Source: Methylococcaceae bacterium UBA7658 (GTDB taxonomy: Bacteria; Pseudomonadota; Gammaproteobacteria; Methylococcales; Methylomonadaceae). From it: a stretch of DNA of 47,515 bases. Position 1 is the stretch's first letter; each line of letters starts with the position of its first letter. Under the pieces are notes generated by a model, which saw only the letters and a list, made by a program, of their open reading frames with translations, was not told the DNA's origin and ran no database searches. The DNA is taken from assembly GCA_002483425.1 (NCBI GenBank), contig DLHW01000067.1:26253-73767 (forward strand), given 5' to 3'. A program made the translations under genes and the position numbers. This document shows positions 26,212 through 34,957 of this stretch, piece by piece.

Positions 26212-27748
26212 GATCAAGCCAGTGATATTTAACGGCGGGCGGCTGGCGATTGAAGATATCTGCCGGATTGCCGTGCAAGAAACTCAGATTGAGCTGAGCG
26301 AAGAGTCGGAGTTCGTTAACAAGATTGATAAAGGCGCGGCGTTCGTTGAGAGGCTGCTGGCGGAGCAAGGTTTTGTTTACGGGGTGACTACGGGATTCGG
26401 CGATTCTTGCTCCGTATCAGTACCGAAGCCGCTGACTGACGGGTTAGCCAAAAATTTATATATTTTCCACGGTTGCGGCCTGGGCGATTACTTCGGCAAG
26501 CAACAAACGCGGGCCATATTGGCGGCGCGCTTAACCAGTTTGGCACAGGGTTATTCCGGCGTCAGATACAGGCTATTGCAACAAATCGCCGTCCTGCTTG
26601 AATTGGACATTCTGCCATTAATTCCGCAAGAAGGTTCGGTGGGCGCTAGCGGCGATCTGACGCCTTTATCCTACGTCGCCGCCGTGCTGGCGGGTGAGCG
26701 GGATGTGCTGTACCAAGATCAGCGTTTGCCGGCTGAAAACGTTTTTTCCCAACTGAATATCGAACCTTTGATGCTGCAACCCAAGGAAGGTTTGGCAGTC
26801 ATGAACGGTACCGCCGTTATGACCGGTTTGGCCTGTCTGGCTTACCGGAGGGCGGAGTATCTTGCCAAACTGACGGCGCGTATTACCGCGCTAGTGTCGG
26901 TTGCGTTAAGGGGTAACGCCCACCACTTCGACGAACAGTTGTTCAAAGTTAAACCGCACCCAGGCCAATGTCTTGTTGCCGGCCGCATACGGGCGGATTT
27001 GCACGGCGCGGCAGTTCAAAATACTGAGGATGCGCGGCTGCAAGACCGGTATTCGCTACGCTGTGCGCCGCATGTGATCGGTGTACTGGAAGATGCTTTC
27101 CCCTGGCTGAGGCAATTCATCGAGAACGAACTCAATAGCGCTAACGATAACCCGATTATCGACGCGGAAAACGAACTCGTATTGCACGGCGGCCATTTTT
27201 ACGGCGGGCATATCGCATTCGCCATGGACAGCCTGAAAACCGCAGTTGCCAATATCGCCGATTTATTGGATCGGCAATTCGCGCAATTGGTGGATCCCAA
27301 ATTCAATAACGGATTGCCCGCCAATTTATCCGGCGTTACGGGCGAAGCTATGCTGGTTAATCACGGATTTAAGGCGGTGCAAATCGCCGTATCGGCCTGG
27401 ACCGCCGAAGCTTTGAAATTGACGATGCCCGCCAGTGTATTTTCCCGTTCCACCGAATGCCATAATCAAGATAAGGTCAGCATGGGTACGATTGCGGCGC
27501 GGGATTGCATCCGCGTTTTGGAGTTGACTGAGCAAGCCGCCGCAGCTGCTTTATTGGCTGCCGTGCAGGGCGTGGAATTAAGGGGCAATACAGATTACTT
27601 AAACTCGAGATTAAGACAAACGATTGAACTTGTCCGCTGTTATAGTCCGTTTTTAAGCGCCGACCGCGCCTTTGAACAAGAACTAAGGGAAACGCTGGTA
27701 AAGATCGGCGAACAATGCTGGCCGTTGTATGAACCAGAGCAGTCATAA
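26204..27748 (+). CDS. Aromatic amino acid ammonia-lyase (HAL/PAL/TAL family)
   Basis: This 514-residue enzyme forms the MIO cofactor from Ala148-Ser149-Gly150 in GSVGASGDLTPLS. The catalytic Tyr is Y59 in VYGVTTGFG. It removes ammonia from an aromatic amino acid to give an aryl acrylate. The substrate-switch pair, Ser-His in histidine lyases and His-Leu in the Rhodobacter tyrosine lyase, reads Phe88-His89 here (LYIFHGCGLG), so the substrate cannot be assigned. Cinnamate, coumarate or urocanate are candidates; a cinnamate or coumarate starter for the pigment is most plausible given the cluster. It is not in a histidine-use operon. The ATG at 26204 begins the conserved region, and the longer frame only reads through the previous gene. 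Confidence 0.87.
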   Translation: MIEIKPVIFNGGRLAIEDICRIAVQETQIELSEESEFVNKIDKGAAFVERLLAEQGFVYGVTTGFGDSCSVSVPKPLTDGLAKNLYIFHGCGLGDYFGKQQTRAILAARLTSLAQGYSGVRYRLLQQIAVLLELDILPLIPQEGSVGASGDLTPLSYVAAVLAGERDVLYQDQRLPAENVFSQLNIEPLMLQPKEGLAVMNGTAVMTGLACLAYRRAEYLAKLTARITALVSVALRGNAHHFDEQLFKVKPHPGQCLVAGRIRADLHGAAVQNTEDARLQDRYSLRCAPHVIGVLEDAFPWLRQFIENELNSANDNPIIDAENELVLHGGHFYGGHIAFAMDSLKTAVANIADLLDRQFAQLVDPKFNNGLPANLSGVTGEAMLVNHGFKAVQIAVSAWTAEALKLTMPASVFSRSTECHNQDKVSMGTIAARDCIRVLELTEQAAAAALLAAVQGVELRGNTDYLNSRLRQTIELVRCYSPFLSADRAFEQELRETLVKIGEQCWPLYEPEQS

Positions 27749-28145
27749 AGCCGCTGTCGACATCTTAGTGCCATTCCATGATATCGATATCATGGAAATC
27801 GTTTGGCATGGGCATTACGCGAAATATTTCGAAGTGGCGCGGTGCGCGCTTCTCGAGTCGATCGAGTACAATTACCCTCAGATGCGGGATTCCGGTTATG
27901 CTTGGCCCATAATCGATCTTCGGATCCGTTACATCAAACCGGCATTATTCGGCCAAACGATTATCGTCACCGCTGCCGTTACGGAATGGGAAAACCGGCT
28001 GAAAATCGATTACTTGATCGCGGATAAAAAAACCGGCGCGCGCTTGGCGAAAGGACATAGCATTCAAGTGGCGGTGGATATGGCGTCTACCTCGATGTGT
28101 CTGGAATCGCCAAAGGTGTTATTGGAAAAACTGGGGGTAATTTGA
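27729..28145 (+). CDS. apeK: 4HBT-type thioesterase (ApeK-like)
   Basis: This 138-residue hotdog thioesterase of the YbgC/4-hydroxybenzoyl-CoA class carries FHDIDIMEIVWHGHYAKYFEVAR, with Asp20 in the usual position, followed by an IDLRIRYIKPALFGQ strand. It should hydrolyse acyl-ACP or acyl-CoA thioesters. In APE clusters ApeK is believed to release or edit the chain. It overlaps the lyase gene by 20 bp. Closest neighbours downstream are small lipoproteins after a 149-bp gap. Confidence 0.85.
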   Translation: MNQSSHKAAVDILVPFHDIDIMEIVWHGHYAKYFEVARCALLESIEYNYPQMRDSGYAWPIIDLRIRYIKPALFGQTIIVTAAVTEWENRLKIDYLIADKKTGARLAKGHSIQVAVDMASTSMCLESPKVLLEKLGVI

Positions 28146-28200
28146 CTGACGTATTTATTTGCATTTCCTTGATTTATCTCAAATTGTCCAGCCAAAAAGG

Positions 28201-28278
28201 GGTTATGATCAGTACGTCTGACGGTGGATGAATAACTTTCCCAATGACTGTCAGTATCAATACGTACAAATCATAACC
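28201..28278. repeat. Long inverted repeat in the APE operon
   Basis: The 17-bp arms GGTTATGATCAGTACGT (28201-28217) and ACGTACAAATCATAACC (28262-28278) pair at 15 of 17 positions around a 44-nt centre. Short CTGAC/GTCAG arms lie inside the centre. It fills half of the only sizeable gap after apeK, directly upstream of the next lipoprotein gene. Confidence 0.65.
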
Positions 28279-28294
28279 TAGACAGAAGATAGTA

Positions 28295-28807
28295 ATGTAC
28301 GAACTCATAAAGATTTGTTTCATCGTTCTAATTAGCTTGGCGCTGGAATCTTGCTCGACGCGATTGGATCCGAAAGATTTAGATATTAAGTCGATTGTCT
28401 CTCCGGTATTACAAAACATAAAGCCAGTGGCGGTTAGGGCTAAAACTATCGGCACGAAAGAAAAAGTACTTCCTATTGCCGGTAGCGATATTATCGTTAA
28501 CGAAGATGAATTCACCCAAGCTTTAGCGGAAAGACTCATAGCTACCCTGAAACAAAATAATGTCCCTGTCGTTCCTGGGGCGGATCGGGTAATCGAAGTT
28601 CAAGTGGTCAAGGTGGCGCTCCAGCCCGATAGGACTCACTATTGCGTGATTGATTTTAACCGTAGGCTCGGTAACGACGAGTTTTTTGGTTTTCAATCAA
28701 GAAGCAAGAACTGGAATTACGAAACCGCCTGCGAAGAAGCGTTGAATAATACCGTAACCGATTTGCTCAGCGATCAAGACACGGTTAAATACTTGAAGGG
28801 AGAATGA
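28295..28807 (+). CDS. Unknown lipoprotein, APE operon
   Basis: This 170-residue predicted lipoprotein has a signal peptide MYELIKICFIVLISLALESC with cysteine 20 in a slightly unusual LES-C lipobox. The mature protein contains DIIVNEDEFTQALAERLIATLKQNNVPVVPGADRVIEVQVVKV, which looks like an alternating beta-strand and helix fold of the type seen in secretin-associated or lipid-handling lipoproteins. The family is not one I can name. It is followed immediately by a second lipoprotein gene (gap of one base). Confidence 0.65.
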   Translation: MYELIKICFIVLISLALESCSTRLDPKDLDIKSIVSPVLQNIKPVAVRAKTIGTKEKVLPIAGSDIIVNEDEFTQALAERLIATLKQNNVPVVPGADRVIEVQVVKVALQPDRTHYCVIDFNRRLGNDEFFGFQSRSKNWNYETACEEALNNTVTDLLSDQDTVKYLKGE

Positions 28808-28808
28808 C

Positions 28809-29243
28809 ATGTTGCGTCTGATAAGAATATTATTCCTAGCTCTGTCGTTAAGCGCTTGTTCGACGGCTCTAAAAATCGAACCGGTTGCCGTGCAGTATAA
28901 AGCGCCAAACTTGGCCTATTTCGTGGAAAATCATGGCAAAGATAAGCGACATCTTGAGCAAGTGATTGCGGCCGAATTAAAGAAACGCGGGTTAAATGCA
29001 ACCAGCGGTTTTCACGACCAAAGACCGGCTAAATTCGATATTTTGGTGCTGTATGAGGATCGTTGGCAGTGGGACATGACGAATTACCTAATCCATTTGC
29101 GCATTGACTTACGTGCTCCGGTTACAAACGTATTGTTAGGTTCCGGTAGTTCTTACCAAACTTCGTTGGCAAGGGAATCAGAGGATGAAGTCGTTAGGGA
29201 TATTATTTCGGGAATGTTCGATGATAAGCCAGATTCGCGATAA
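28809..29243 (+). CDS. Second small lipoprotein, APE operon
   Basis: This 144-residue predicted lipoprotein has a signal MLRLIRILFLALSLSAC with cysteine 17. An AGGGAG-type ribosome site precedes the ATG. The mature part has LEQVIAAELKKRGLNATSG, then a strand-rich DILVLYEDRWQWDMTNYLIHLRIDLRAP. This resembles the preceding protein in layout (lipid anchor, then a helix, then beta-strands), so the pair may be distant paralogues acting together. Not recognised by name. Confidence 0.65.
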   Translation: MLRLIRILFLALSLSACSTALKIEPVAVQYKAPNLAYFVENHGKDKRHLEQVIAAELKKRGLNATSGFHDQRPAKFDILVLYEDRWQWDMTNYLIHLRIDLRAPVTNVLLGSGSSYQTSLARESEDEVVRDIISGMFDDKPDSR

Positions 29244-29297
29244 TTCTGTCATTTTTCGCTTACTTGGAATGCCGCTTTACAACCTGTTCTAAAAATA

Positions 29298-29894
29298 ATG
29301 CGGAAAACGTTGATATTTCTTTGTTGTAGTTTGCTGTTTTTAACAAAAAGCAATCACGGCTGTGCGGACGACTTGCTGTTAAGAATTGCCTCAAAAATTC
29401 CTGAAACCAAAATCACCGAAGGCGCTTTTCGACAGGAAAAACGCTTGCGGTTTTTAAAAAAACCGCTGTCTTCACAAGGTAAATTTCTTTACGAACAAAA
29501 CAAAGGTGTGCTTTGGAAAACGGAGACGCCGATTGAATCGGCAGTGTTGATTAAGGAGTCGCAATTGATAACGGAGCAAGGCGGACAAGCTCTACCGCCT
29601 GCATTCGGCGGGGTGTTCAAATCCTTGTTGAGCGGCGATGTCGTCCGGTTAAATGCTGATTTTGAGGTAACCGGGACTGAGCAAAAGGACGCCTGGGAGA
29701 TACGCTTGATCCCCAAGGATGAAATGATGAAAAAAGTAATAGGCGAGATACGCTTGCGCGGCGATATTGAAATCCGGCATTGGGAATTGCAGGAAACAGG
29801 CGGTAATTTGACGCGGATTGATTTCACCCGGATCAGCCATCCCAATGCCCTCAGCGGCGAACAGCAAGCCGAATTTGAACGATTCTTACCCTAA
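29298..29894 (+). CDS. apeL: LolA-related periplasmic lipid carrier (ApeL-like)
   Basis: This 198-residue protein has a cleavable signal (about MRKTLIFLCCSLLFLTKSNHGCA) and a LolA-like beta-barrel pattern: TEGAFRQEKRLRFLKKPLSSQGKF, KGVLWKTETPIES and GGNLTRIDFTRIS. LolA-type carriers ferry hydrophobic cargo across the periplasm. Next to an MMPL exporter and outer-membrane lipoproteins, it is well placed to carry the pigment or its glycolipid. Its end overlaps the start region of the MMPL gene. The cysteine at residue 22 is not in a good lipobox, so it is probably soluble. Confidence 0.82.
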   Translation: MRKTLIFLCCSLLFLTKSNHGCADDLLLRIASKIPETKITEGAFRQEKRLRFLKKPLSSQGKFLYEQNKGVLWKTETPIESAVLIKESQLITEQGGQALPPAFGGVFKSLLSGDVVRLNADFEVTGTEQKDAWEIRLIPKDEMMKKVIGEIRLRGDIEIRHWELQETGGNLTRIDFTRISHPNALSGEQQAEFERFLP

Positions 29895-32238
29895 AACCTG
29901 CACCTGGCTTTGGCTGGCGATTATGCTGGCCGCGGCAATATTGTGCTGGCGCGTTTTAAGGGGAGAATGGCTGGAAACGGGTTTTCTCGCCTTATTGCCT
30001 GCGACCGAACAGAAACCGGATGTGGCCGAAGCTATCAAGCGGCATAACGCATTGCGCGACCGGAAAGTGATATGGCTCGCCGGTACAAAGACGTCCGATA
30101 ACGCAGTTGCGCAAGCACTCAAATTAAAACAGTTAATACACGCAAGCGGTTTGCTGGTTGAGAATGCCGGAGTCTCTTCGGGGCAAATGGGTGTGCGTTT
30201 CCGAAGTCTATTTCCTTATCGTTATCAATTGCTGGACACGCGAACGCAAAGCTTGTTAAAAAACCAGCCAGAAGCATTATTGCAGGAAAATCTGGCAACT
30301 TTGTACGGCCCTGTGGGACAGACGGCGTCGGCCACCCTCGAAAGCGACCCGTTGCTGTTGTTAAGCCGGTACATTGCATCTCAAACGCCCGGCAAATTAT
30401 CTTTGCAGCAAGGCGTTCCGGTTTTTTACGATAAGGGCCAATACTGGGCGCTCGTCGTATCTGAACTAAAAGACAGCGATCTGCAACTCGACAAGTTAGA
30501 ATCGCTAACGGCGTTAGCAAAAAAGGCCCAAGCCCAGGTACAGCGGTCCGGGGCGCAATTGCTAATAACCGGGATGCCCTTGTTCACCGCTGTCGGTGCG
30601 GATGCGGCGAAGCGGGAAATTTCAATGATCGGCCTGGCTTCCAGCATTGGGGTTGTATTACTGATGACGCTAGCTTTTCGTAGCATAAGGCCGTTAATGT
30701 TATCGTTTATTGCGATAAGCAGTGGTCTTGGTGCGGCGCTGGCGGTAAGCGTCCTGGTGTTCGGGAAAATTCATATTATCACCCTGGTTTTCGGCGCCAG
30801 TTTGATCGGCGTTGCCGACGATTACGCGCTCCATTTTTTTTGCGACGGCATAGGTGTTAAGAATTGGCGTCCTCTTCGTGCGTTAGCGTATTTATTTCCA
30901 GGTTTGCTGACCGGATTATTGACTAGTTTGCTGAGCTACGGCGGTTTAATGCTGTCCCCGTTTCCGGGTTTGCAGCAAGTCGCCTTATTTTCCGGCGTCG
31001 GTTTGCTGACTGCCTGGCTGACCGTGGTGTTGCTGTTTCCGGTGTTGCTAGGCGGTTTCAGATTAGATTATCAACCCCTTATTTTGAAAATCGCGGACTA
31101 CTGGCAGCAAAAATGGCCGATGTGGTTATTCTGTAACCGGCGCTGGTTTATTCCGCTATTCGCGGCTTTTCTGTTCGGCGGGTTGGTCCGGCTTGCGCCG
31201 AGCGACGATGTGCGCCGACTTCAATCCGCATCGGCGGAATTGACCGCCGCCGCTGATAGTATTAGACAACTCTTGCCGGTCAGCCAGGATAACCAGTTCT
31301 TCCTGGTCGCAGGGAAAAATTTGGCCGATTGGCAGCGCAATGAAGAAAGTCTCCTAAATCGCCTCGAAGTTTTGAAACAGCAAGGAAAATTAGCTGGCTA
31401 TCAGGGGATTAGCGCTTATTGGCCGGAACAATCGCTACAAAAACAGAATTACCGGATGCTTGCCGGCAGTTTGTACAATACCGGCCTGGTTAAAAACTAT
31501 ATGGCCGGTTTGGGTTTTAGCGGGGAAGCTATCGGCAACGAACTTAAGCAATTTCAAAGCGCCAAGGATTTGTCGATACCGCTGACGGATTGGTTGCCGG
31601 CCGCCGGTGAAGGCATGCGGAATCTTTGGCTGGGTTGCGATGCAAAACAATGCAAAAGCAGGGTCGTCTTATCCGGCACTGTTGATCGTGCGGCTTTGGC
31701 CGTGTTGGATAATACGCCGGGCGTAAGCTGGATCGACCAGGTAGAAGAGTTGTCGTCGTTGTTTGCGCGTTACCGGGTGAGGGCAGGCCTATTATTAGCT
31801 TCGGCCAATCTTCTGGTGTTCTTGGGCTTAGGGAGTAAGTTCGGCTGGCGCAACGCGCTGTCCATTTTGGCCGTGCCTTTTTTTGCAGCGCTATCGTCGT
31901 TGGCGATGTCGGGCTGGTTTAATCAGTTATTCGGTTTGTTTAACATATTTGCTTTGCTGTTGGTATTGGGTATCGGCGTAGACGATGCTATCTTCTTTTT
32001 CATGGCGAGCCGGAACGGACATTCTAAAACAGAAGGGAGTAGCTACTTCGTGGGTAAACGCGACACGACCGCGATGGCAGTGATTTTATCCGCACTCACC
32101 ACGATCCTAGCGTTCGGTATGCTGGCGGCGAGCGCTACTGAGGTAGTCCACGCTTTCGGGTTTACCGTAGCGGCCGGTATTACGTCCGCCATGCTGTTTT
32201 CCCCTTTAGTGGGCTTTAAAAAGCTTAAGCGAATTTAA
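29845..32238 (+). CDS. apeM: MMPL/RND-type lipid exporter (ApeM-like)
   Basis: This inner-membrane transporter of about 800 residues has the two-fold MMPL layout: an N-terminal anchor (LWLAIMLAAAILCWRVL), a large periplasmic loop, a membrane block with GVADDYALHFF, a second periplasmic loop, and a second membrane block with LGIGVDDAIFFFMASR. The Asp residues in the two blocks are the proton-relay positions of the RND family. It should flip or export the lipid-linked pigment. The start is uncertain: ATG at 29845 and TTG at 29875 both overlap apeL; neither has a strong ribosome site. The 29818 TTG is less likely. Confidence 0.87.
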   Translation: MPSAANSKPNLNDSYPKTCTWLWLAIMLAAAILCWRVLRGEWLETGFLALLPATEQKPDVAEAIKRHNALRDRKVIWLAGTKTSDNAVAQALKLKQLIHASGLLVENAGVSSGQMGVRFRSLFPYRYQLLDTRTQSLLKNQPEALLQENLATLYGPVGQTASATLESDPLLLLSRYIASQTPGKLSLQQGVPVFYDKGQYWALVVSELKDSDLQLDKLESLTALAKKAQAQVQRSGAQLLITGMPLFTAVGADAAKREISMIGLASSIGVVLLMTLAFRSIRPLMLSFIAISSGLGAALAVSVLVFGKIHIITLVFGASLIGVADDYALHFFCDGIGVKNWRPLRALAYLFPGLLTGLLTSLLSYGGLMLSPFPGLQQVALFSGVGLLTAWLTVVLLFPVLLGGFRLDYQPLILKIADYWQQKWPMWLFCNRRWFIPLFAAFLFGGLVRLAPSDDVRRLQSASAELTAAADSIRQLLPVSQDNQFFLVAGKNLADWQRNEESLLNRLEVLKQQGKLAGYQGISAYWPEQSLQKQNYRMLAGSLYNTGLVKNYMAGLGFSGEAIGNELKQFQSAKDLSIPLTDWLPAAGEGMRNLWLGCDAKQCKSRVVLSGTVDRAALAVLDNTPGVSWIDQVEELSSLFARYRVRAGLLLASANLLVFLGLGSKFGWRNALSILAVPFFAALSSLAMSGWFNQLFGLFNIFALLLVLGIGVDDAIFFFMASRNGHSKTEGSSYFVGKRDTTAMAVILSALTTILAFGMLAASATEVVHAFGFTVAAGITSAMLFSPLVGFKKLKRI

Positions 32239-32294
32239 GGATTTCGCATTACACTATCCAGCTACTCATTCAGTATATTCGCAGCTATATTTTC

Positions 32295-34211
32295 ATGGTT
32301 ATTCGTATTTCATTGTTTTTTAAATTGATTTTATCGTTTATTTTGATACTGACCGGTTGCGCCCAAACCCGGCAAGTCGCGGTCGATTATCCGTCGGAAG
32401 AGCCCGCAGAATCCGGCTCGCCGCAATCGGCTAAAACACATCCGTTCCAGGCGCTGCCCGGTTTCGACGAAATCGACGGCGACGATTATTACCTGCGCTT
32501 GGTTTCGGAGTTCGAAACCAAAGCGCAAAATGCCTTAAAACAGGATTGCAGCAGTTTATCCCCGGCGTTTAAAAAGCAGAACCTGTCTTCAGCGCTGATT
32601 TTTACCGTGCGCAATAACCGGCTCAAATTCAACAATGAGGCGGCGGGTTATTCATATCAGGCTAGCGAAGAGGCTTGCAACTTCAAGTTTGAAGCTAAAA
32701 AGATTAATTTGACGCCTTGGATGCGGCTGGATTCAGGCAAGGAAACTTCCGTGGATTACAGTGTTTACAGCAGCGCTAACAGCAATGTCGATGTCCCCGG
32801 GCTGGTCAATAAAGTAACGGCTGCTAGCAGTTTGCTAGCGTTCACCGGTATGGGGATGGGCGTCGCCGTGTTAGGGCAGTTTGCCGGGCAATGGCTGAAT
32901 AATAGCCAGCCAGCGCAAGATAATAGCCAGCCAGCGCAAGCCCCGGCAGCCACTGTACCGCCCGTCGCTCAGAGCAGCGAATCGCATTCGTTACCGGTAT
33001 TTGTGAGTTACTCCGGCAAAAGCGGCATCCTTCGAGATACGGTGTTTAAGGTCAATGTTGCGGCCGAAGGCGGGGTTAATATTTTCGGCGCCGATCCCAA
33101 ACCGTTCGGTGAATTGAAAATATACCCGGAATTAACGGCATCGCTGCTGTTAAAAACCAAAGCGGGAGGCCTTCCGGACGCGCGCGATTTATCCTTAAAC
33201 GAAATCAGTTACACGCCGGTTAAATCTTCAAGCGGTGAAATCAACTTGCAGCAACTGATCGAGCAGTCCAAGCACCCTGAGAAACCCAATTTAAAGCCTG
33301 ATTGGAACAATTACGGCGAAGTGCAAACCAATTGCCGGAAAATTAAACTTGTGATGAAAGATTTGGGCTTTAACAAATTCGACCGCAACGCCTATCTTTT
33401 TTACTTTCTGGCAAGCAACAATGATTGGAAAAATTACAATATCACTGCCCAGCAAGTACAGAGCGAGGATATTGCTAGCAAAACATTGAAAAACTACCGC
33501 AGCAAAAATTTCGGCCAATGTTTAAGCGCGGACGATTATAAGGCGATGAAAGCCATGGGGTTGCCGGTTAATTCGGAGTCCGACTGGGCGCAGATGGGCG
33601 ATAGCAGCCAGAAGAAAGATCAGTTTTTCGCGCCGTTACAGTCGATAGAACGGCAACTCGTCGCCGTCCTTAAAAGTTCGAGTAAGGCCGAAATGGAAAG
33701 CCAGTTATTTCCCTTATTGACTACAGCAGGGAAAGGCGACGGTACGGTTTTGCTGCAAAATCGGCTGGGCGATTTCGGTCTGGAAAAACTCCTTCTACCC
33801 GAACCGGCCGCCCCGGCTCCAACTACCCAACCTTCTCCGGGTGCGGAACCGGCTACACCGTCTGCTAATGCGGTGGCGGTAACGCCTATTCCGGGGGAAG
33901 GGATGAGTATCGGCGCGCAGCAACTGGTTCAGGTTTTTTCCGGACTTAAGATAAACGAATTAAGTTGCGCCCGCATAATCCCCGAACAAATCGGTAAACC
34001 GGCCGGTACTATCGGCATCATTTTATTTACGACCCAGCCTGAAAGCCCCCGCATAAAAGGCGGGGCGTTGGAGTTCGAATTCGCAAACGGAAAAATTAAC
34101 CGTATTGCGTTTCAGTCGCCTGCCTTAAGGGATTTCGAACAAAACGTGAAAGATCATCCGGAAATCGGCGGCTGCCGGATAGAACCGGCGTTTTTAGCAA
34201 AGCTTCATTGA
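32295..34211 (+). CDS. Large lipoprotein after the APE operon
   Basis: This 638-residue predicted lipoprotein (signal MVIRISLFFKLILSFILILTGC, cysteine 22) is not recognised. The mature part is a long mixed domain with two low-complexity proline/alanine linkers: NSQPAQDNSQPAQA around residues 203-216, encoded by a 21-bp tandem repeat, and PAAPAPTTQPSPGAEPATPS near residue 510. It sits 56 bp after the MMPL exporter on the same strand and precedes a terminator that points the other way. It may be the last gene of the rightward operon or a separate unit; I cannot tell. Confidence 0.65.
   Translation: MVIRISLFFKLILSFILILTGCAQTRQVAVDYPSEEPAESGSPQSAKTHPFQALPGFDEIDGDDYYLRLVSEFETKAQNALKQDCSSLSPAFKKQNLSSALIFTVRNNRLKFNNEAAGYSYQASEEACNFKFEAKKINLTPWMRLDSGKETSVDYSVYSSANSNVDVPGLVNKVTAASSLLAFTGMGMGVAVLGQFAGQWLNNSQPAQDNSQPAQAPAATVPPVAQSSESHSLPVFVSYSGKSGILRDTVFKVNVAAEGGVNIFGADPKPFGELKIYPELTASLLLKTKAGGLPDARDLSLNEISYTPVKSSSGEINLQQLIEQSKHPEKPNLKPDWNNYGEVQTNCRKIKLVMKDLGFNKFDRNAYLFYFLASNNDWKNYNITAQQVQSEDIASKTLKNYRSKNFGQCLSADDYKAMKAMGLPVNSESDWAQMGDSSQKKDQFFAPLQSIERQLVAVLKSSSKAEMESQLFPLLTTAGKGDGTVLLQNRLGDFGLEKLLLPEPAAPAPTTQPSPGAEPATPSANAVAVTPIPGEGMSIGAQQLVQVFSGLKINELSCARIIPEQIGKPAGTIGIILFTTQPESPRIKGGALEFEFANGKINRIAFQSPALRDFEQNVKDHPEIGGCRIEPAFLAKLH
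32901..32940 (+). repeat. 21-bp tandem duplication inside lipoprotein gene
   Basis: AATAGCCAGCCAGCGCAAG occurs at 32901-32919 and again at 32922-32940, a 21-bp period that keeps frame and encodes NSQPAQ twice in a linker. Confidence 0.85.
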
Positions 34212-34222
34212 ATGATAAACAT

Positions 34223-34254
34223 AAAAAAACCGCCTTCGTCAAAGACTTAGGCGG
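34223..34254 (-). terminator. Intrinsic terminator of cytochrome c gene
   Basis: On the minus strand CCGCCT pairs with AGGCGG, with an inner GTC/GAC stem and a TTT loop, followed by a seven-T run. It lies 27 bp past the cytochrome stop. It could also act against read-through from the converging lipoprotein gene. Confidence 0.8.
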
Positions 34255-34281
34255 CTCTCAATGCTCGGATTAAATAATGTT

Positions 34282-34620
34282 TTATTTGGTTTCGAGGTAT
34301 TTGTACAAAGCATCTAAAGCTTGATCTTTGCCGTAACCTGCTTTAGTAACGGCAGCGTTTTTCATGATTTCATCCAGGGCTTTTGGCATACCGCCGCGAC
34401 CATTGGTAATCACTTCTTCAAATTTTGCTCTGTCTAAAGTGCCGGCTTTGATATTAGCGGATAACTGAGGGTTAGAGGATATATCGTGACAAGTGCCGCA
34501 GCCGCGACCGAAAGCGCGCTCATAGATTTTTTTACCGATTTCTATTTGTTCGTCGGCAAATGCTGAAGTGCTCAGTGCGATTAACGCGATGCCTGCAATT
34601 GTTCCTATTGTTGTTTTCAT
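34282..34620 (-). CDS. Small monohaem cytochrome c
   Basis: This 112-residue periplasmic class I cytochrome c has a signal peptide cleaved near STSAFA/DEQ (residue 22). It binds one haem at C41-G-T-C44-H45, with a probable distal Met78 in NGRGGMPKAL. A purine-rich AGAGAGG stands before the ATG. It is a single-gene transcript with its own terminator. It would carry electrons between periplasmic partners; which ones cannot be read here. Confidence 0.88.
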   Translation of the reverse strand: MKTTIGTIAGIALIALSTSAFADEQIEIGKKIYERAFGRGCGTCHDISSNPQLSANIKAGTLDRAKFEEVITNGRGGMPKALDEIMKNAAVTKAGYGKDQALDALYKYLETK

Positions 34621-34957
34621 GTTGACCTCTCTTGGTGGTTAAAAAAGAACCCAGGCGATTAAACCTTATGGTCCGATTAATGGTTATAAATTTAGGGTGT
34701 AAGGATAAGAAATATAAGACGATAATTCAAATATTATATTTAAAAACCCGCTTTTATTTTAATGTTTTTAATTATGAGTAAATTCGATGAACCGGAACTG
34801 AACGTCGTAGCGGATCGATGAATGAAGGAAATCCTCGATTGAAGCCAAACCGGTTTAAGTCCGGTCATTAAATCGACGAAACAAACTATTTTCTTTTAAT
34901 TCAATCAAATGAAACACCATATCCTTTCTTTCGTTTATGGTTTTAACGTTAAAAAGA
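34621..34957. other. AT-rich intergenic region
   Basis: This 337-bp gap holds the cytochrome promoter side and the end of cysG, both on the minus strand. The only structure seen is a 14-bp A/T-rich palindrome TTTTAACGTTAAAA at 34941-34954, four bases past the cysG stop, which might weakly end that transcript. Confidence 0.45.

Noticed and set aside
26204..27748. Calling the ammonia-lyase hutH (histidine degradation)
   Set aside because: No hutU, hutI or hutG is nearby, the selectivity pair differs, and it is embedded in a pigment operon.
32901..32940. Tandem 21-bp repeats as a possible CRISPR array
   Set aside because: Only two units, no spacers, and the repeat is in frame within a protein linker.
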